The notes under the pieces: model-generated
The model's input: only the letters and a program-made list of their open reading frames with translations
Told to the model about the DNA's origin: nothing
The model's database searches: none
Assembly: GCA_019689515.1 (NCBI GenBank)
Contig: JADGHI010000187.1
Coordinates: 1 to 7,149 of the forward strand
Length of the DNA stretch: 7,149 bases
Direction of reading: 5' to 3'
DNA from: Acetobacteraceae bacterium
GTDB taxonomy: Bacteria > Pseudomonadota > Alphaproteobacteria > Acetobacterales > Acetobacteraceae
Made by a program: the position numbers and the translations under genes
Shown: piece by piece, positions 4,986 through 7,149 of the stretch
How positions within the stretch are numbered: position 1 is the first letter of the stretch
Layout of the letters: each line of letters begins with the position of its first letter

Positions 4986-7149
4986 ATGGGGCTGGTTCGC
5001 GCGCGGAACTCCGCCGAACTCCCGGAAACCAAACCTCGACGCTGCCCGCACCCGACCCCTGGGGCGATCGGGCCGGAGGCGGGTCGAGGCGCGCCCAGCC
5101 TGCGGACCCACCTCGTCGCTCTTGTGCTCGCGGTGCTGTTGCCTGCGCTGGGGCTCGGCGCGGCGACCGCCTGGCACATGGCCCAGAACTACCGCCATGC
5201 CTTCGAGGAGCGCCTGTCCGACACGGCGCGCGCCCTCGCCACTGCGGCCGACAAGGAGCTCGGGATCCACCTCGCGACGGTCCACGCGCTCGCCACTTCG
5301 CCGCTGCTGGATGGCCCGGACCCCGCGGCGTTCCGCGCCTGGGCCTCGGAGGTCGGGTCCCAGCTCGAGGGCTGGGTCGTCCTGTGCTCGGCTGAACCCG
5401 GCTCCGCGCTGTTGCTCCATACCTTGGTGCCGCCCAGCGGTGGCGCATCGCCGCCAGGTCGCTGCCGGGCCGACGACGTTGCGTCGGTGATCGCCACCGG
5501 GCGCCCGCGGGTGACGGGTGTCTTCATCAGCCGTGTGACCGGGCGGCCCGTCGTGTTCGCCATCGCCCCCCTCCTGCGAGGCGGACGGGTGACTGCGGCG
5601 GTCGGCCTGGCGGTCGAGCCGGGCCACCTCGTGCAGGTTCTGGATGCGCAGGACCTCGGCGGTGGCGCGTTCGCTTCGATCGTGGACGGCCGGGGCGCGG
5701 TGGTTGCCCGGTCCTCCGACCAAGAGCGGTTCATCGGCCAGCCGATGCCGGACTGGTATCTTCCGGCCATCGAGGGGCGCGAGCGCGGGCTGCTCGCTGC
5801 ACGCAAGGTCGAAGGGCATGAGATGGTCCTCGCCTTCGCGCGCCTGAGCGCCGCGCCCGGCTGGACGGTGGTGGTGGCGGAGCCCCGGGCCGCCTACCGG
5901 GCGGCGTGGCTCGACCCTCTGCTCGGCCTGGCGGGCGGGGGCATCCTGGCCATGGCGCTGGCGGTCGGGCTCGCCGCTGCCCTGGCCCGGCGGCTCGTCC
6001 GGCCGGCGGCGTCGCTCCTGCGCCAGGCCGAAGCCGTCGCCGCCGGGCTGCCCGTGCCGCCCCCGACGGGCTCCTTCGCGGTCGCGGAGTTCGATGCGCT
6101 CCGGGCCGCGATGGAGCGCGCGCAGGCCGCCCGCCGCACCGGCGAGGCGGAGTTCCGCGCCGCCTTCGAGCAGTCCGCCCTCGCGATGGCCCAGTCGGAC
6201 TACGCGACCGGGCGCTACGCTCGGGTCAACGCCGCCTTCTGCCGTCTGGCCGGCCGCCCGGCCGAGGATCTCCTCGGCCGCCACTACTCGGAGCTCACCC
6301 ATCCGGACGACCTCGCCGTCCAGCGCGCCGCCATCCGGCGCGTCGCGCGGGGCGAGGCGGAGGCCTATGAGGTGGTGAAGCGGCTGGTCCTGCCGGACGG
6401 CGGCGTGCGCTGGGTGCGCGTGTCTTCCTCGCCGGTGCGCGATCCTTCGGGGCGGCCGATCCGGACCGTGGCGATCTTCCAGGACATCACCGAGGCCAGG
6501 GCGGCGGCGGCGGCGCTGCGCGCCTCGGAGGAGCGGCTGCGCCTGGCGCAGGAGGCGGGCGGCATCGGCGCCTGGGAGGTCGATCTCGCAACGGGCCGGC
6601 GGCACTGGTCGGAGAGCAGTTACCGTCTCTGGGGCATCGAGCCGGGAACGCCGGTCACGTTCGACCTCCTCCTCTCCCTTGTCCACCCCGAGGACAGGGA
6701 GCGGTTCCGTGCCGTCGTCGATCGAGGATCCGAGACGGTCGGCCCGCTGCAGGAGGTGGAGATCCGCATCCACCGTCGCTCCGACGGCGCATCGCGCTGG
6801 CTGCTCATGGGCGGCGAGGCGATGGCCGACGACACGGGGCGTCCCGTGCGGAAGGTGGGCATCGTGCGCGACATCACCGCGCAGAAGGAGGCGGAGGCCG
6901 CGCTGCGCGAGAGCGAGGAGCGGTTGCGGCTCGCCGTCGAGGCTGCCCAGCTCGGCACCTGGGAGTTCGACCTCCGGCGCGGTGTCGGCGTGCACTCAGG
7001 CCACCTCAGCGCCGAGTTTCCGGACGTGCCGCCGACGGGCTTCGCCTTCGCGGACTGGCTCGAGGCCATCCACCCCGGCGACCGCGCCTTCGTGTCGGAG
7101 GCCTTCGCCGCGGCCGCTGAGGGTCGTGCTCCGCACTTCGCGGCGGAGT
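4986..7149 (+). CDS. Membrane sensor with cache-like periplasmic domain and multiple PAS domains (probable histidine kinase), 3' end outside window
   Basis: The frame is open from 4755 to the window end, and 721 codons are visible from ATG 4986, the first in-frame ATG. A TM helix spans about residues 43-63 (LVALVLAVLLPALGLGAATAW). A periplasmic region of about 240 residues follows; its second half (TGVFISRVTGRPVVFAIAPL, then GRVTAAVGLAVEPGHLVQVL) is typical of double-cache sensor domains. A second TM lies at about 312-335, then a HAMP-like linker (RRLVRPAASLLRQAEAVAAG). PAS/PAC units follow at about 389-502 (ending DITEARA), 519-631 (ending DITAQKEAE) and from 646 to the cut end. This design is usual in sensor histidine kinases, but no H-box or ATPase domain is visible, so a diguanylate cyclase or other output is possible. 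The start is uncertain: GGGGGAG (4963-4969) is 16 bases from the ATG but 10 from an in-frame TTG at 4980, and residues 2-38 look unconserved. Confidence 0.85.
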   Translation, partial: MGLVRARNSAELPETKPRRCPHPTPGAIGPEAGRGAPSLRTHLVALVLAVLLPALGLGAATAWHMAQNYRHAFEERLSDTARALATAADKELGIHLATVHALATSPLLDGPDPAAFRAWASEVGSQLEGWVVLCSAEPGSALLLHTLVPPSGGASPPGRCRADDVASVIATGRPRVTGVFISRVTGRPVVFAIAPLLRGGRVTAAVGLAVEPGHLVQVLDAQDLGGGAFASIVDGRGAVVARSSDQERFIGQPMPDWYLPAIEGRERGLLAARKVEGHEMVLAFARLSAAPGWTVVVAEPRAAYRAAWLDPLLGLAGGGILAMALAVGLAAALARRLVRPAASLLRQAEAVAAGLPVPPPTGSFAVAEFDALRAAMERAQAARRTGEAEFRAAFEQSALAMAQSDYATGRYARVNAAFCRLAGRPAEDLLGRHYSELTHPDDLAVQRAAIRRVARGEAEAYEVVKRLVLPDGGVRWVRVSSSPVRDPSGRPIRTVAIFQDITEARAAAAALRASEERLRLAQEAGGIGAWEVDLATGRRHWSESSYRLWGIEPGTPVTFDLLLSLVHPEDRERFRAVVDRGSETVGPLQEVEIRIHRRSDGASRWLLMGGEAMADDTGRPVRKVGIVRDITAQKEAEAALRESEERLRLAVEAAQLGTWEFDLRRGVGVHSGHLSAEFPDVPPTGFAFADWLEAIHPGDRAFVSEAFAAAAEGRAPHFAAE

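Noticed and set aside
4724..5395. A 223-codon plus-strand frame running into the sensor gene
   Set aside because: It has no domain and is in a different frame from the sensor; its second half is a shadow of the TM and cache region.
4863..6995. A 710-codon antisense open frame opposite the sensor gene
   Set aside because: Its product is low-complexity and rich in R, G, A, E and H with no domain, while the plus strand encodes clear TM, cache and PAS features. Long antisense frames are expected opposite GC-rich genes.

Overview
The window is very GC-rich, with strong third-position G/C bias and long spurious antisense reading frames. Protein styles include sulfotransferase-like and glycan-associated modules, a small RTX protein and a cache/PAS sensor. 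Together these suggest an alphaproteobacterium, perhaps an Acetobacteraceae/Roseomonas-like lineage. That placement is inferred from composition and protein style; no marker gene is present.

Layout. (1) 47-2026 (+): a 659-residue protein with an N-terminal class I SAM-dependent methyltransferase, two beta-rich modules of the 'GWAWD' type, and a C-terminal segment resembling the second half of another methyltransferase. (2) 2043-2990 (-): a small RTX-type calcium-binding protein, convergent with gene 1, with a 6-bp GC hairpin between the stops. It has a strong Shine-Dalgarno sequence, a plausible promoter in an AT-rich patch and an operator-like dyad over the -10. (3) 3056-3529: no convincing gene. 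(4) 3543-4602 (+): a sulfotransferase-like gene broken by an in-frame TGA and two frameshifts; its three coherent pieces lie in three reading frames. (5) 4618-4985: no gene, but several inverted repeats. (6) 4986-7149 (+): the 5' part of a membrane sensor with TM, periplasmic cache-like region, TM, HAMP-like linker and at least three PAS domains, running off the window before its output domain.

How the parts relate. The methyltransferase, RTX protein and sulfotransferase remnant could all concern the cell surface or exported material, but they do not form an operon: their orientations are +, -, +. No secretion genes, glycosyltransferases, RNA genes, CRISPR array or intact mobile element are visible. 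The most informative observations are the multiply broken sulfotransferase-like gene, the unusual architecture of the methyltransferase protein, and the dyad over the RTX promoter. I found no convincing new multi-gene system.
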